Shown: in pieces, positions 40,510-49,530 of the stretch | Layout of the letters: each line of letters starts with the position of its first letter | Position numbering within the stretch: position 1 is the stretch's first letter | From: DASWJZ01 sp963792885 | GTDB taxonomy: Bacteria; Pseudomonadota; Alphaproteobacteria; Rhizobiales; Afifellaceae | Assembly: GCA_963792885.1 (NCBI GenBank) | Contig: CAWBXX010000002.1 | Span: 1,003,394-1,067,393, forward strand | DNA length: 64,000 bases | Direction of reading: 5' to 3' | The notes under the pieces: model-generated | What the model saw: the letters and a program-made list of their open reading frames with translations, nothing else | What the model was told of the DNA's origin: nothing | The model's database searches: none | Position numbers and translations under genes: made by a program

Positions 40510-41955
40510 TCACTCCGCCGGCGTTCGAAGCGCTGAGTTCCGCCCGGAAAGCCCCGCGAAGCCGGAAGCGGCGATGACCGCGAGGATCGACGTGCGGATG
40601 CCGAGCTTCTTCCACACCGCATAGGAGAGCCACAGCGCCCGCAGCGTCAGTGCCGCCGCGCTTGCCGTGGCAGCGCCGTTCAGGCCGAACGGGATGATGA
40701 GAGCGACGGCGAGGACGACATTGATCGCCACGATCGCGAGATAGGTCGAGGCGGAGACATTGCTGTGTCCGGTCATGTTGAGCATGTCCTCCGCCGGACC
40801 GGCGGCGACCCGCGCGAAGACGCCAGCGGCGAGGATCACGAGCGGCACGTAGCCTTCCTCGAAGCCGTGTCCGAACATGCCGAGCAGCCGGTCGCCTCCC
40901 GCGATCATGGCCACGACCGCGATCGCAGCGATGCTGAAGGTGGTCGCCGCGACGGAGCGGCAGAGCCGCTGCAGCTCGTCGTGGTCGCCGCGCGTGTGGC
41001 TTGCGGAGAAGAGATGCGCCGTGCCGACCGTCGCCGCATAGGGCACAAGGTTCACCACCTGGATGATACGCGTCGCGGCAAAATAGATGGCGATCTCCGC
41101 CGGGCTCACGAAGAAAGAGAGCACCAGCACGTCGGCGAAGGAGGAGAGGTGCTGTGCCGCGTAGAGTACGGCGAAGGGGGCCGAGCCCCTGACCCATTCG
41201 CGCGGCCGGTAGGCGACAGGTCCGGGCGGAACGACTCGGCGGAGCCGGTAGAGGATCGTCGTCGCCTGGTAGGCGATCGAGATCGTCATGGCGAGCACCA
41301 GGCAGACGAAGCCGGTCTGCGCCGTCGCCGTGAAGCCGAGCCGTACCGCCGCGACCATGATGAGGAGGAGCAGGCCGTGGCGCAGGATGTAGTTTGGCAG
41401 GAGCGCCGGGATCGTCCAGTTATAGCTGCGGCCGAGCCCCTCAAAGAAGGCCTGCAGACAGGCAAAGGGGATCGACACCGCCATGAACGCCATCGGCATA
41501 AGGTAATCGTGCTCGATCAAACCCTCGGCGAGGGGAAGAAGCGCGATCAGAAGCGCAGCGAACGCGACTGACGCGACGAGCATGACGAGCGGCGCGAAGC
41601 GGATGAAGCCGCGCAAGTAGTCGTCCTCGCCGCGCGCGCGAAGCTGCGCCACGTAGCGGACGGGCGAGTCGCCAAAGCCAAGCGTCGCGACGGCCGAGAA
41701 GACCAGGAACCACACCCAGGTATAGGCGAAGACGCCGTATTCGTATTGGCCCATCAACCGGGCGAAGACGACCTGCGCGAGATAGGCGAGCGCGGCGCTC
41801 GTAAGCCGGATGGCAAGCGCGATCGCGGCCGAGCGCCGCGCCGCGCCCGCCGTGTCGTCGCGGGTGACGAAGTCGCGGGTGCGCTGAAGAAGCTCGCGCA
41901 CGCGTCCGCCGGAAAGCATCGTTGTGAGGCTCAAGTCCGCTCCAGGCCGCTTCAA
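40510..41955 (-). CDS. Polysaccharide flippase (oligosaccharide / Wzx-like, MOP superfamily)
   Basis: This 481-residue membrane protein has about 12-14 helices and the MOP-type start AAIALAIRLTSAALAYLAQVVFARLMGQYEYGVF (split here: helix 1 then GQYEYG loop). A central SFADVLVLSFF helix and a YVPLVILAAGVF helix fit the family. It would move a lipid-linked sugar across the inner membrane. No glycosyltransferase lies beside it. It converges with the secreted protein at 39850, ending 4 nt after it. Confidence 0.85.
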   Translation of the reverse strand: MKRPGADLSLTTMLSGGRVRELLQRTRDFVTRDDTAGAARRSAAIALAIRLTSAALAYLAQVVFARLMGQYEYGVFAYTWVWFLVFSAVATLGFGDSPVRYVAQLRARGEDDYLRGFIRFAPLVMLVASVAFAALLIALLPLAEGLIEHDYLMPMAFMAVSIPFACLQAFFEGLGRSYNWTIPALLPNYILRHGLLLLIMVAAVRLGFTATAQTGFVCLVLAMTISIAYQATTILYRLRRVVPPGPVAYRPREWVRGSAPFAVLYAAQHLSSFADVLVLSFFVSPAEIAIYFAATRIIQVVNLVPYAATVGTAHLFSASHTRGDHDELQRLCRSVAATTFSIAAIAVVAMIAGGDRLLGMFGHGFEEGYVPLVILAAGVFARVAAGPAEDMLNMTGHSNVSASTYLAIVAINVVLAVALIIPFGLNGAATASAAALTLRALWLSYAVWKKLGIRTSILAVIAASGFAGLSGRNSALRTPAE

Positions 41956-42008
41956 GGAGGGTTAGGCCTTCTCTAACAGCCGCGGCTTAAGGGAGCGTAG
42001 CGCCCTCG

Positions 42009-43346
42009 TCAGGCGTGGTTACCAAGCGTCGCCAGGAAGCGCACCGGGCAGCCTTCGCCGCGGGCAAGAAGCTCGCCCTCCCACATGACGCGCCGGCCGC
42101 GAACAATGGTGCCGACCGGCCAGCCTGTCACATTCATACCCGCGTAAGGTGTCCAGCCGGCGCGCGAGGCGCTCCAGGAGTTCTCGATTCTCACTGAGCG
42201 CTTCAGGTCAGCCACGGTGAAATCGGCGTCGTAGCCGACCGCGATCCGCCCCTTTCCGGCGATGCCGAAGAGTCGCGCCGGACCGGCGCTGGTCATGTCC
42301 ATGAAGCGCAGCAGTGACAGGCGTCCCTTGGCGACGTGGTCGAGCATGACGGGCACGAGCGTCTGCACGCCCGGCATGCCGGAGGGCGACGCCGGGTAGG
42401 GCTTCTCCTTCTCCTCAAGCGTATGCGGCGCATGGTCGGAGCCGAGGATGTCGGCGGTGCCGTCGGCGACGCCGGCCCAAACGCCTTCGCGATGCGATGC
42501 GTCGCGGATCGGGGGGTTCATCTGCAACAGCGTGCCGAGGCGCAGATAGTCGTCGGCCGAGAAAGTCAGGTGATGCGGCGTCACCTCGACGGACGCGATG
42601 TCCTTGTGGCCGGCGAGGAAGAGCATCTCCTCTGCTGTCGAGACGTGGAGCACGTGGATGGGCGCACCGGTCTCGCGCGCGATTCTGACGAGCCGCAGCG
42701 TCGAGGAGAGTGCGGTCTCCGCGTCACGCCACACCGGATGGCTCGACGGATCGCCGGCGACACGCATGCGAAAGCGGTCCGTCAGGCGGAACTCGTCCTC
42801 GGAATGAAAGGCGGCGCGTCGCCGAGTCTTCTTGAGGATCGCGCGCACACCGGCATCGTCGGCGACGAGCAGCGAGCCGGTCGAGGAGCCCATGAAGACC
42901 TTGATGCCGGCCGCGCCAGGCAGGCGCTCGAGCTCGGGGATGTCTTCGGCATTCTCCGCCGTCCCGCCGACCCAGAACGCGTGGTCGCAGTGCATGCGGC
43001 CCTTGGCGCGCTTCAGCTTGTCCTCAAGCGCCGCCGAATCGATCGTGAGCGGATCCGTGTTCGGCATCTCGAAGACGGCGGTGACGCCGCCCATGACCGC
43101 GGCGAGCGAGCCCGTCTCAAGGTTCTCCTTGTGCTCCGCGCCGGGCTCGCGGAAATGCACTTGGGTGTCGATGACGCCGGGGAAGATCGTAAGCCCCGAT
43201 GCATCGATCACCTCGGCTGCATCGGCGGCGGGGAGATCGCCGAGCGCGGCGATCCGCCCGTCCTGGACCCCGATGTCGCGCACCCCAATTCCGTCGTGGT
43301 TCACGACGCTGCCGCGGCGGATGAGGAGGTCGAAAGTCTTAGGCAT
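42009..43346 (-). CDS. pyrC: Dihydroorotase (class I), variant metal motif
   Basis: Dihydroorotase cyclises carbamoyl-aspartate in pyrimidine synthesis. The 445-residue amidohydrolase has VIDTQVHFREPG, FHSEDEFR, IHVLHVST, EVTPHHLT and LGSDHAPHTLEEK. The first motif normally reads D-x-H-x-H; here the first His is Gln. I recall the same Gln in other Hyphomicrobiales homologues, so it may be a lineage trait. The start MPKTFDLLIRRG was preferred over upstream codons. The symbol is by homology; activity is not certain given the changed ligand. Confidence 0.82.
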   Translation of the reverse strand: MPKTFDLLIRRGSVVNHDGIGVRDIGVQDGRIAALGDLPAADAAEVIDASGLTIFPGVIDTQVHFREPGAEHKENLETGSLAAVMGGVTAVFEMPNTDPLTIDSAALEDKLKRAKGRMHCDHAFWVGGTAENAEDIPELERLPGAAGIKVFMGSSTGSLLVADDAGVRAILKKTRRRAAFHSEDEFRLTDRFRMRVAGDPSSHPVWRDAETALSSTLRLVRIARETGAPIHVLHVSTAEEMLFLAGHKDIASVEVTPHHLTFSADDYLRLGTLLQMNPPIRDASHREGVWAGVADGTADILGSDHAPHTLEEKEKPYPASPSGMPGVQTLVPVMLDHVAKGRLSLLRFMDMTSAGPARLFGIAGKGRIAVGYDADFTVADLKRSVRIENSWSASRAGWTPYAGMNVTGWPVGTIVRGRRVMWEGELLARGEGCPVRFLATLGNHA

Positions 43347-43456
43347 CGGCGGCTTTCTCGCTCCCCCTTGTGGTTGGGGGCAGGGGAGGGGTAACTCCCA
43401 TCGGATTGCAGGCAATCCTTGTCGAGCGCAAGCGCGCGGAGCCTTGAAGCGAGAGA

Positions 43457-44314
43457 ATGCCCACCGCCCATCTTGATGACCGCGCCGTCGTCCGCGTCGC
43501 CGGGCCGGATGCGAAGGCGCTTCTCCACAATGTGATGACGCTCGACATGGATGGCGTCGATCGCGACGGCAGCGGCTATGGTGCGCTGCTGACGCCGCAA
43601 GGCAAGATCCTCTGGGACTTCGTGCTCCACAAGGACCCGGACGGCTATGCGGCCGATGTCCGAGCGAGCGAGGCTGAGGCCTTCATCAAGCGGCTTCTGC
43701 TCTACAAGCTCCGGGCGAAAGTCGAGATCGCGCTCGCGCCGGATCGCGCAGTCTACGTCGCATGGGACGGCGGGGAGGGAGAGAAGGCCCATCTCGATCC
43801 GCGGCTTGCGGCGCTTGGGCTCCGCTGGATTGCGGGGAACGGCGCGTTCGCGACCGATGCCTCCGCAGCCGATTGGCACCGCCACCGCATCGCCCATGCG
43901 ATTCCCGAAGGCGGTTTGGACTTCATTCTCGGCGACGCCTTTCCCTTCGACGCAGGAATGGACTCACTCCACGGCGTCGATTTCCAGAAGGGCTGCTACA
44001 TCGGGCAGGAGGTCGTGAGCCGCATGCGCCATCGCGGCACTGCGCGACGCCGCATCGTCGCGCTCGAAGCTGGCGGCCCATTGCCGGAGCCCGGCGCGGA
44101 GATCGTCGCAGGCGGGCGTCCGCTCGGCCGGCTCGGCTCGTCCGCCTACGGGCATGCGATCGGCGTCGTCAGGCTGGACCGGCTGCGCGCCGCCCTCGAT
44201 GAGAAGCTGCCGGTGCGCGTCGGCTCAGAGGAACTGGCCGTCGCGCTTCCCGCTTGGGCCACCTACGACTGGCCGGCCCCCTCGGCCGTCGCTACGAGCG
44301 CGGGGGAGGACTGA
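43457..44314 (+). CDS. ygfZ: YgfZ/GcvT-like folate-binding protein
   Basis: YgfZ supports repair or assembly of certain Fe-S enzymes and binds tetrahydrofolate. The 285-residue protein has the diagnostic KGCYIGQEVVSRMRHRGTARR motif (first part at about residue 176). The N-terminal domain is related to GcvT. It opens a plus-strand run of five overlapping or abutting genes; the next starts right after its TGA. Confidence 0.93.
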   Translation: MPTAHLDDRAVVRVAGPDAKALLHNVMTLDMDGVDRDGSGYGALLTPQGKILWDFVLHKDPDGYAADVRASEAEAFIKRLLLYKLRAKVEIALAPDRAVYVAWDGGEGEKAHLDPRLAALGLRWIAGNGAFATDASAADWHRHRIAHAIPEGGLDFILGDAFPFDAGMDSLHGVDFQKGCYIGQEVVSRMRHRGTARRRIVALEAGGPLPEPGAEIVAGGRPLGRLGSSAYGHAIGVVRLDRLRAALDEKLPVRVGSEELAVALPAWATYDWPAPSAVATSAGED

Positions 44315-44941
44315 GTGCCCGACCGCGCCGGCGCGCCTGCTCGCGCATGGCAGCGGATGCTGTCGGGCCGCCGGCTCGATCTGCTCGATCCGTCGCCGCT
44401 CGACGTCGAGATTGAAGACATTGCGCATGGTCTCGCGCGCGTCGCGCGCTGGAACGGCCAGACCTTCGGCGACAACGCATTTTCCGTCGCGCAGCATTCG
44501 TTGCTGGTGGAGCGCGTTCATCATCTGCAGCATCCCGCCACAACTGCGCGCGAAAAACTTGCGACGCTTCTCCACGACGCGCCGGAATACGTAATCGGCG
44601 ACCTGATCTCGCCGTTCAAGGCGGTGATCGACGTCGCATATCGTGAGGTGGAGGGGCGGCTGCACCGCGCCGTCAGACTTCGGTTCGGTCTCCCGATCGC
44701 TTTGCCTCAGCAGATGGCGGGCCGCATCAAGAAGGCCGATCAGACCGCCGCCTATTTCGAAGCCGTGAGGCTTGCCGGCTTCGCCGAAAAGGAGGCCGAG
44801 CGCTTCTTTGGCCGGCCCGGCACCATCGACGCTACGCAGGTCGAAGCCATCCTCGACCCGTGGTCTGCGAAGAAAGCCGAATCGCTTTATTTGAAAGCCG
44901 TCAAACGGGCAGCGAAGGCTGCAACCGCGGAGGTGACATGA
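44315..44941 (+). CDS. HD-domain phosphohydrolase (YfbR-like)
   Basis: This 208-residue protein has the HD pattern: VAQHSLLVERVHH supplies the first His, LLHDAPEYVIGD the HD pair, and KKADQTAAYFEA the last Asp. Such proteins act as metal-dependent nucleotidases. The GTG start abuts the ygfZ stop, and the end overlaps the phosphatase gene by 4 nt (ATGA). Confidence 0.85.
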   Translation: MPDRAGAPARAWQRMLSGRRLDLLDPSPLDVEIEDIAHGLARVARWNGQTFGDNAFSVAQHSLLVERVHHLQHPATTAREKLATLLHDAPEYVIGDLISPFKAVIDVAYREVEGRLHRAVRLRFGLPIALPQQMAGRIKKADQTAAYFEAVRLAGFAEKEAERFFGRPGTIDATQVEAILDPWSAKKAESLYLKAVKRAAKAATAEVT

Positions 44942-45453
44942 GCGCGATCGTCGTCTGCCCGCTCTCGCGCCTCGCGGAGACCGTCGCGGCTTACAGCGCG
45001 AGTCATATCGTGACGCTGGTCAACAGCGGCACGATCTTCGCGCGCCCTCCCGTGGTCGATGCCGCGAACCACCTCCACGTCGCCATTCACGACATCTCCG
45101 CGCCGGCCGAAGGCATGGTGTGCCCGGCCGAGGAGCACGTGAACGAGTATCTCGAGTTCATGGAGCGCTGGGACCGGGCCGCGCCGATCGTCGTCCACTG
45201 CTACGCCGGGATAAGCCGCTCGACCGCCGCGGCATTCTCCGCGCTCTGTGCCGCGCGCCCCGACCTCGACGAAGAGGTGATCGCGCTTCGCCTGCGCGCG
45301 CGCTCGCCCGAAGCGACACCGAATGCGCGCTTCGTGGCGATCGCCGATGATATCCTCGGGCGCTCCGGCCGCATGGTGAAAGCGGTGGAGAGGATCGGCC
45401 GCGGCGCCGAAGCCTTCGAGGGGACGGTCTTCGCGCTTCACATCGATGAGTGA
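44938..45453 (+). CDS. Tyrosine phosphatase-like protein
   Basis: This 171-residue protein has the PTP loop VVHCYAGISRSTAAA (H-C-X5-R-S), the phosphocysteine site of protein tyrosine/dual-specificity phosphatases. A plausible general-acid Asp lies in AIHDISAP. Its start overlaps the HD gene and its end overlaps nadQ by 8 nt. The substrate is unknown. Confidence 0.85.
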   Translation: MSAIVVCPLSRLAETVAAYSASHIVTLVNSGTIFARPPVVDAANHLHVAIHDISAPAEGMVCPAEEHVNEYLEFMERWDRAAPIVVHCYAGISRSTAAAFSALCAARPDLDEEVIALRLRARSPEATPNARFVAIADDILGRSGRMVKAVERIGRGAEAFEGTVFALHIDE

Positions 45454-46456
45454 TCGGACCGCTACCCGCGGCGCTTCCGCGTCCGCCACCGCAGCGATCG
45501 AGGTCGGCCTCAACGCCGCGATCGTCGCGGTGGAGAATGTCACGCCGCTGATCCTGGTCGTCGAGACGGGGCGCGGCGCGCATGACAGCCTGCCCTTCGG
45601 TCCCTTCGATCCTGTCGGCCACCGCACGCTGGAGATAGGGCTCCGCGCCTGGGTGGAGGCGCAGACGCATCTGAAGCTCGGCTATGTCGAGCAGCTCTAC
45701 ACCTTCGGCGACCGCGGCCGGCATGCGGAGCCCTCCGCGCGCGACCCGCGCGTCATGTCGGTCGGCTATCTCGCGCTCGCCCGCCGGTCGCCGGAGTCGG
45801 ACGAGGTGCTGGCCCGCTCCGGTGTGGCGTGGCGGCCGTGGTACGGCTACCTCCCCTGGGAGGACTGGCGCGGCGGAAGGCCGACGCCGCTCGACGCCAT
45901 GCTTCCGCTTCTTGCCGAGTGGTCGGCGGAGAGGCCGGACAGGGACGCGCCGGCGCGTGCGATCTCAAGGCGTGATCGGATCAGACTCGCCTTCGGTATT
46001 GGCGACGTGCCGTGGGATGAGGAGCGGGGGCTGGAGCGTTTCGAGCTTCTCTACGAGGCGGGGCTCTTGGAAGAGGCGCGCCGCGATGGCCGTCCGGCGG
46101 CGCTCGAACGAAATGACCAGCCGGCGCTTGGGCTGCCGATGCGCCACGATCATCGCCGCATCCTGGCGACCGCGATCTCGCGATTGCGCGGCAAGCTGAA
46201 ATATCGTCCGGTGGTCTTCGAGCTGATGCCGGAGACGTTCACCCTGACCGAGCTGCAAAGGACCGTCGAAGCCATCTTCGGCCAGCATCTCCACAAGCAG
46301 AATTTCCGCCGCCTCGTCGAGAAAGGCCAGTTGGTCGAGCCGACCGGCGGCACTGCGACGGCGACCGGCGGCCGGCCCGCCGCGCTTTTCCGCTTCCGCC
46401 GCGAGGTGCTGCAGGAGCGGCCCGCGCCCGGCTTCCGGCTTGGAGGGCGTGCATGA
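45446..46456 (+). CDS. nadQ: NAD regulator NadQ-like (NUDIX-like domain plus winged helix)
   Basis: This 336-residue protein has an N-terminal NUDIX-like domain (IEVGLNAAIVAVENVTPLIL, LPFGPFDPVGHRTLE) without a canonical catalytic NUDIX box, so it likely senses rather than hydrolyses. The C-terminal winged helix is PVVFELMPETFTLTELQRTV and HKQNFRRLVEKGQLVEPTG, as in NrtR relatives. This matches the COG4111/NadQ family, known from comparative genomics as repressors of nadABC in Alphaproteobacteria. The palindrome before nadA (28394-28414) is its likely target. It overlaps both neighbours. Confidence 0.85.
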   Translation: MSDRTATRGASASATAAIEVGLNAAIVAVENVTPLILVVETGRGAHDSLPFGPFDPVGHRTLEIGLRAWVEAQTHLKLGYVEQLYTFGDRGRHAEPSARDPRVMSVGYLALARRSPESDEVLARSGVAWRPWYGYLPWEDWRGGRPTPLDAMLPLLAEWSAERPDRDAPARAISRRDRIRLAFGIGDVPWDEERGLERFELLYEAGLLEEARRDGRPAALERNDQPALGLPMRHDHRRILATAISRLRGKLKYRPVVFELMPETFTLTELQRTVEAIFGQHLHKQNFRRLVEKGQLVEPTGGTATATGGRPAALFRFRREVLQERPAPGFRLGGRA

Positions 46457-47034
46457 TTCGGGTCCCGCTCGTCTTCATCCGCCACGGCGAGACGGACTGG
46501 AACCGCGAGCTTCGCTTCCAGGGTCAGCGCGACATTCCGCTCAACGCGCGCGGCCGCCTGCAGGCGGAGCGGAACGGCCGTACCGTTGCCGGCATCCTTC
46601 GCGACGGCGAATGGCGACTAGTGGCATCCCCCCTCGGCCGTGCCGAGGAGACGATGCGGATCGTGCTGAAGACAGCCGGCGAGGCGGCGCGCAGCTTCGA
46701 GACGGATGCGACGCTGATGGAGGCGAACTACGGCGACTGGGAGGGGCTGAGGATCGCAGACATCGCCGCGCGCTTCCCCAAGGAGGGACGCGCGCGCGAG
46801 GCCGACAAATGGGGCTACGTGCCGCCCAACGGCGAGAGCTACAAGATGGTGGCGGAGCGGGTCGCACTGTGGCTGGAGACCCTCGAAGGCCCGACCTTCG
46901 TTGTTGCGCATGGCGGCATCCTGCGTGCGCTGATGTACCTTCTCGCCGGGCTCCCCGGGCACGACGCTCCGCATCTTGCCGTGCCGCAGGACCGCGTGAT
47001 CCTCTTCACGCAAAGCGATGTGCTGACGATCTGA
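46453..47034 (+). CDS. Histidine phosphatase family protein
   Basis: This 193-residue protein has the phosphoglycerate-mutase-like motif FIRHGETDWNRELRFQGQRD, with catalytic His in RHG, and the second catalytic His in VVAHGGILRALM. The middle has MEANYGDWEGL. Such enzymes dephosphorylate small metabolites; the substrate is unknown. It overlaps nadQ by 4 nt (ATGA). Confidence 0.92.
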   Translation: MIRVPLVFIRHGETDWNRELRFQGQRDIPLNARGRLQAERNGRTVAGILRDGEWRLVASPLGRAEETMRIVLKTAGEAARSFETDATLMEANYGDWEGLRIADIAARFPKEGRAREADKWGYVPPNGESYKMVAERVALWLETLEGPTFVVAHGGILRALMYLLAGLPGHDAPHLAVPQDRVILFTQSDVLTI

Positions 47035-47083
47035 GTTTGACGGTCCCGTGCCGCCCGCCTAGAGGTGGCGCCGGGTTTCAACC

Positions 47084-48184
47084 ATGTCGCACAACACGTT
47101 CGGCCATCTTTTCCGCGTCACCACCTGGGGCGAAAGCCACGGGGCGGCGGTCGGCTGCGTGGTCGACGGCTGTCCGCCGAGGATTCCGATCTCCGCGGCG
47201 GAGATTCAGGCCTACCTCGACAAGCGCCGTCCGGGGCAGTCGCGCTTCACGACACAGCGCCACGAGCCGGATGAGGTGAAGATTCTCTCCGGCGTGTTCG
47301 AGGACGAGACGACCGGCGGGCTCGTCACCACCGGCGCGCCGATCTCGCTCATGATCGAGAACGTCGACCAACGCTCGAAGGACTATTCGGAGATCCGCGA
47401 GACCTACCGTCCAGGTCACGCCGATTACACCTACGATGCGAAATACGGCATCCGCGACTATCGCGGCGGCGGGCGCTCCTCCGCGCGCGAGACGGCGATG
47501 CGCGTCGCCGCGGGCGCGATCGCGCGGAAGATCGTACCGGGCCTTTCCGTGCGCGGCGCGCTGGTCCGGATCGGTGAGATTGAGATCGACCGCGCGCGCT
47601 GGGATTGGAACGAGGTCGACAACAATCCGTTCTTCTCGCCGGATGCGGAGACCGCGAAGACATGGGAGCCCTATCTCGACGGCATCCGTAAGGAAGGCTC
47701 CTCGGTCGGCGCGGTTGTCGAAGTGGTCGCCGACGGCGTGCCGGTCGGGCTCGGCGCGCCGGTCTATGGCAAGCTCGATCAGGACATCGCCTCAGCGATG
47801 ATGTCGATCAACGCAGTGAAGGGTGTCGAGATAGGCAACGGCTTTCAGGCGGCGCGTATCCGCGGCGAGGAGAACGCAGACGAGATGCGGATCGGCAACG
47901 ACGGCAAGCCTGTGTTCCTGTCCAACAATGCCGGCGGCATTTTGGGCGGCATCTCGACCGGACAGCCGGTCGTCTGCCGCTTCGCGGTGAAGCCGACCTC
48001 GTCGATTCTGAAGCCCGTGAAAGGCATCACGCGCTCCGGCGAGAACATCGACCTTGTCACAAAGGGCCGCCACGACCCCTGCGTCGGCATTCGCGCCGTG
48101 CCGGTCGGCGAGGCGATGCTCGCGATCGTGCTCGCCGACCATTATTTGCGCCACCGCGCGCAGACCGGGGCATCGTCGGTGTGA
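47084..48184 (+). CDS. aroC: Chorismate synthase
   Basis: AroC makes chorismate from EPSP with reduced FMN. The 366-residue protein has the family signatures GESHGAAVGCVVDGCPP, GGRSSARETAMRVAAGAIA and GNDGKPVFLSNNAGGILGGI. It ends with GRHDPCVGIRAVPVGEAM. Length is normal. It follows the phosphatase by 49 nt and may share its transcript. Confidence 0.98.
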   Translation: MSHNTFGHLFRVTTWGESHGAAVGCVVDGCPPRIPISAAEIQAYLDKRRPGQSRFTTQRHEPDEVKILSGVFEDETTGGLVTTGAPISLMIENVDQRSKDYSEIRETYRPGHADYTYDAKYGIRDYRGGGRSSARETAMRVAAGAIARKIVPGLSVRGALVRIGEIEIDRARWDWNEVDNNPFFSPDAETAKTWEPYLDGIRKEGSSVGAVVEVVADGVPVGLGAPVYGKLDQDIASAMMSINAVKGVEIGNGFQAARIRGEENADEMRIGNDGKPVFLSNNAGGILGGISTGQPVVCRFAVKPTSSILKPVKGITRSGENIDLVTKGRHDPCVGIRAVPVGEAMLAIVLADHYLRHRAQTGASSV

Positions 48185-49530
48185 TCGCATTGCGCCGCCA
48201 AAGACGAGCGATGCGTCTGGCGCTCCTCCTCGCCGCCACGCTCTCCTTTTCGGTGGAGCGGGGCCAGGCGCAGAGCTTCGAGTCCTTGATCGAGGGTGTG
48301 CTGAAACAGCATCCCGAAGAGGGCGCGCCTCCGGCGCAGCCCCCTCCTGCACCGGGTGCGCCGCAACCGGCTCCGGAAGCGCCTTTTGCTCCGGCGCCCT
48401 CCGCTCCCGTTGCGCCGTTGACAACCGAGCCGGCGGCTCCAGCTCTGGTCCCGGTCGAGCCCGGTCCGCGTCCCTATACGCCGCCGAAGATCGAGCGGCC
48501 GCCTGAGGCTGCTGCTCCGGGGCAGCCGACGGGGACCGCGACGGTCGCGGCGCCCGCCGCCGAAACCCCCACGGCCGAAGTTCCCGCGACCGCTCCAAGC
48601 GCGACGGCGCCAACCGCCGAACGGACGCGCGAAAGCCTCACGGTCGAAGAGGTGAACGCTGCGGTCCTTCCTCCAGACTTGCCGCCGCTCAAGGGGGCGA
48701 GCCCGCTTGTTCTGAAGGCGCAGGTGCTGCTCGACCGCGCTGGCGCATCGCCCGGTGTGATCGACGCCTACGCGGGCGGAAATCTCTCGAAGGCGATTTC
48801 GGCGGTCGAGACGGTGCTCGGCCTTCCCGCGGACGGCGTGCTCGACAAGGCGGTATGGGATGCGCTCGGCGGCGACGCGGCACCGCCCGTCCTCGTCCAA
48901 TACACAATCACTGCCGAGGACCTCGCTTATCCGTTCCTTGCGTCGATTCCGGCCGACTACGCGGAACAAGCGCGGCTCCCGAACCTTAATTACACCAGCC
49001 CCGAGGAAATGTTCGGCGAGCGCTTCCACATGGACGAGAGGCTCCTGAAAGCGTTGAATCCAACCGCAGACTTCCGGCAGGCCGGAACGGAGATTTGGGT
49101 CGCCGAGGTCGCCGGAGCGCCGGTCACTGAGAAGGTCGCGCGCATCGTTGCGGATAGGGCGCTGAGACAGGTGCGCGCTTACGACGCTGCGAACCGTCTG
49201 ATCGTCGCGTATCCGGCGACGATTGGCAGTGAGGAGAATCCGTCGCCGTCGGGCGAGCACCACGTTGCCTCCGTGGCGCCCAATCCCGTCTATCCGAAGA
49301 ATTTCGTGCAGGGCGGCAACACGGTAGCGCTCGAGCTTCCGCCTGGGCCCAACAATCCGGCCGGCAGCGTGTGGATCGATCTCACCGATCCCGGCTACAG
49401 TATCGAAGGCACGGACGATCCGTCGAAGGTCGGCAAGCCCGTGGCCGATGGTTGTATCCGCCTCGCCAACTGGGACGCCGAGGAGCTCGCCGGCCTCGTG
49501 GAGCCTGGCGTCGCCGTCTCGTTCCAATGA
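48181..49530 (+). CDS. L,D-transpeptidase (YkuD-type) with peptidoglycan-binding domain
   Basis: This 449-residue secreted protein has a signal peptide (MRLALLLAATLSFS), a long Pro/Ala-rich linker (residues 45-155), a PG-binding-like domain (VLLDRAGASPGVIDAYAGGN), and a C-terminal YkuD domain. The catalytic Cys is in KPVADGCIRLANWDAEEL. The usual S-H-G-C motif reads A-D-G-C here, which may alter activity. The GTG start at 48181 overlaps the aroC stop; ATG 48211, right at the signal peptide, is equally likely. Its end overlaps the extensin-like gene by 4 nt. Confidence 0.88.
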   Translation: MIALRRQRRAMRLALLLAATLSFSVERGQAQSFESLIEGVLKQHPEEGAPPAQPPPAPGAPQPAPEAPFAPAPSAPVAPLTTEPAAPALVPVEPGPRPYTPPKIERPPEAAAPGQPTGTATVAAPAAETPTAEVPATAPSATAPTAERTRESLTVEEVNAAVLPPDLPPLKGASPLVLKAQVLLDRAGASPGVIDAYAGGNLSKAISAVETVLGLPADGVLDKAVWDALGGDAAPPVLVQYTITAEDLAYPFLASIPADYAEQARLPNLNYTSPEEMFGERFHMDERLLKALNPTADFRQAGTEIWVAEVAGAPVTEKVARIVADRALRQVRAYDAANRLIVAYPATIGSEENPSPSGEHHVASVAPNPVYPKNFVQGGNTVALELPPGPNNPAGSVWIDLTDPGYSIEGTDDPSKVGKPVADGCIRLANWDAEELAGLVEPGVAVSFQ

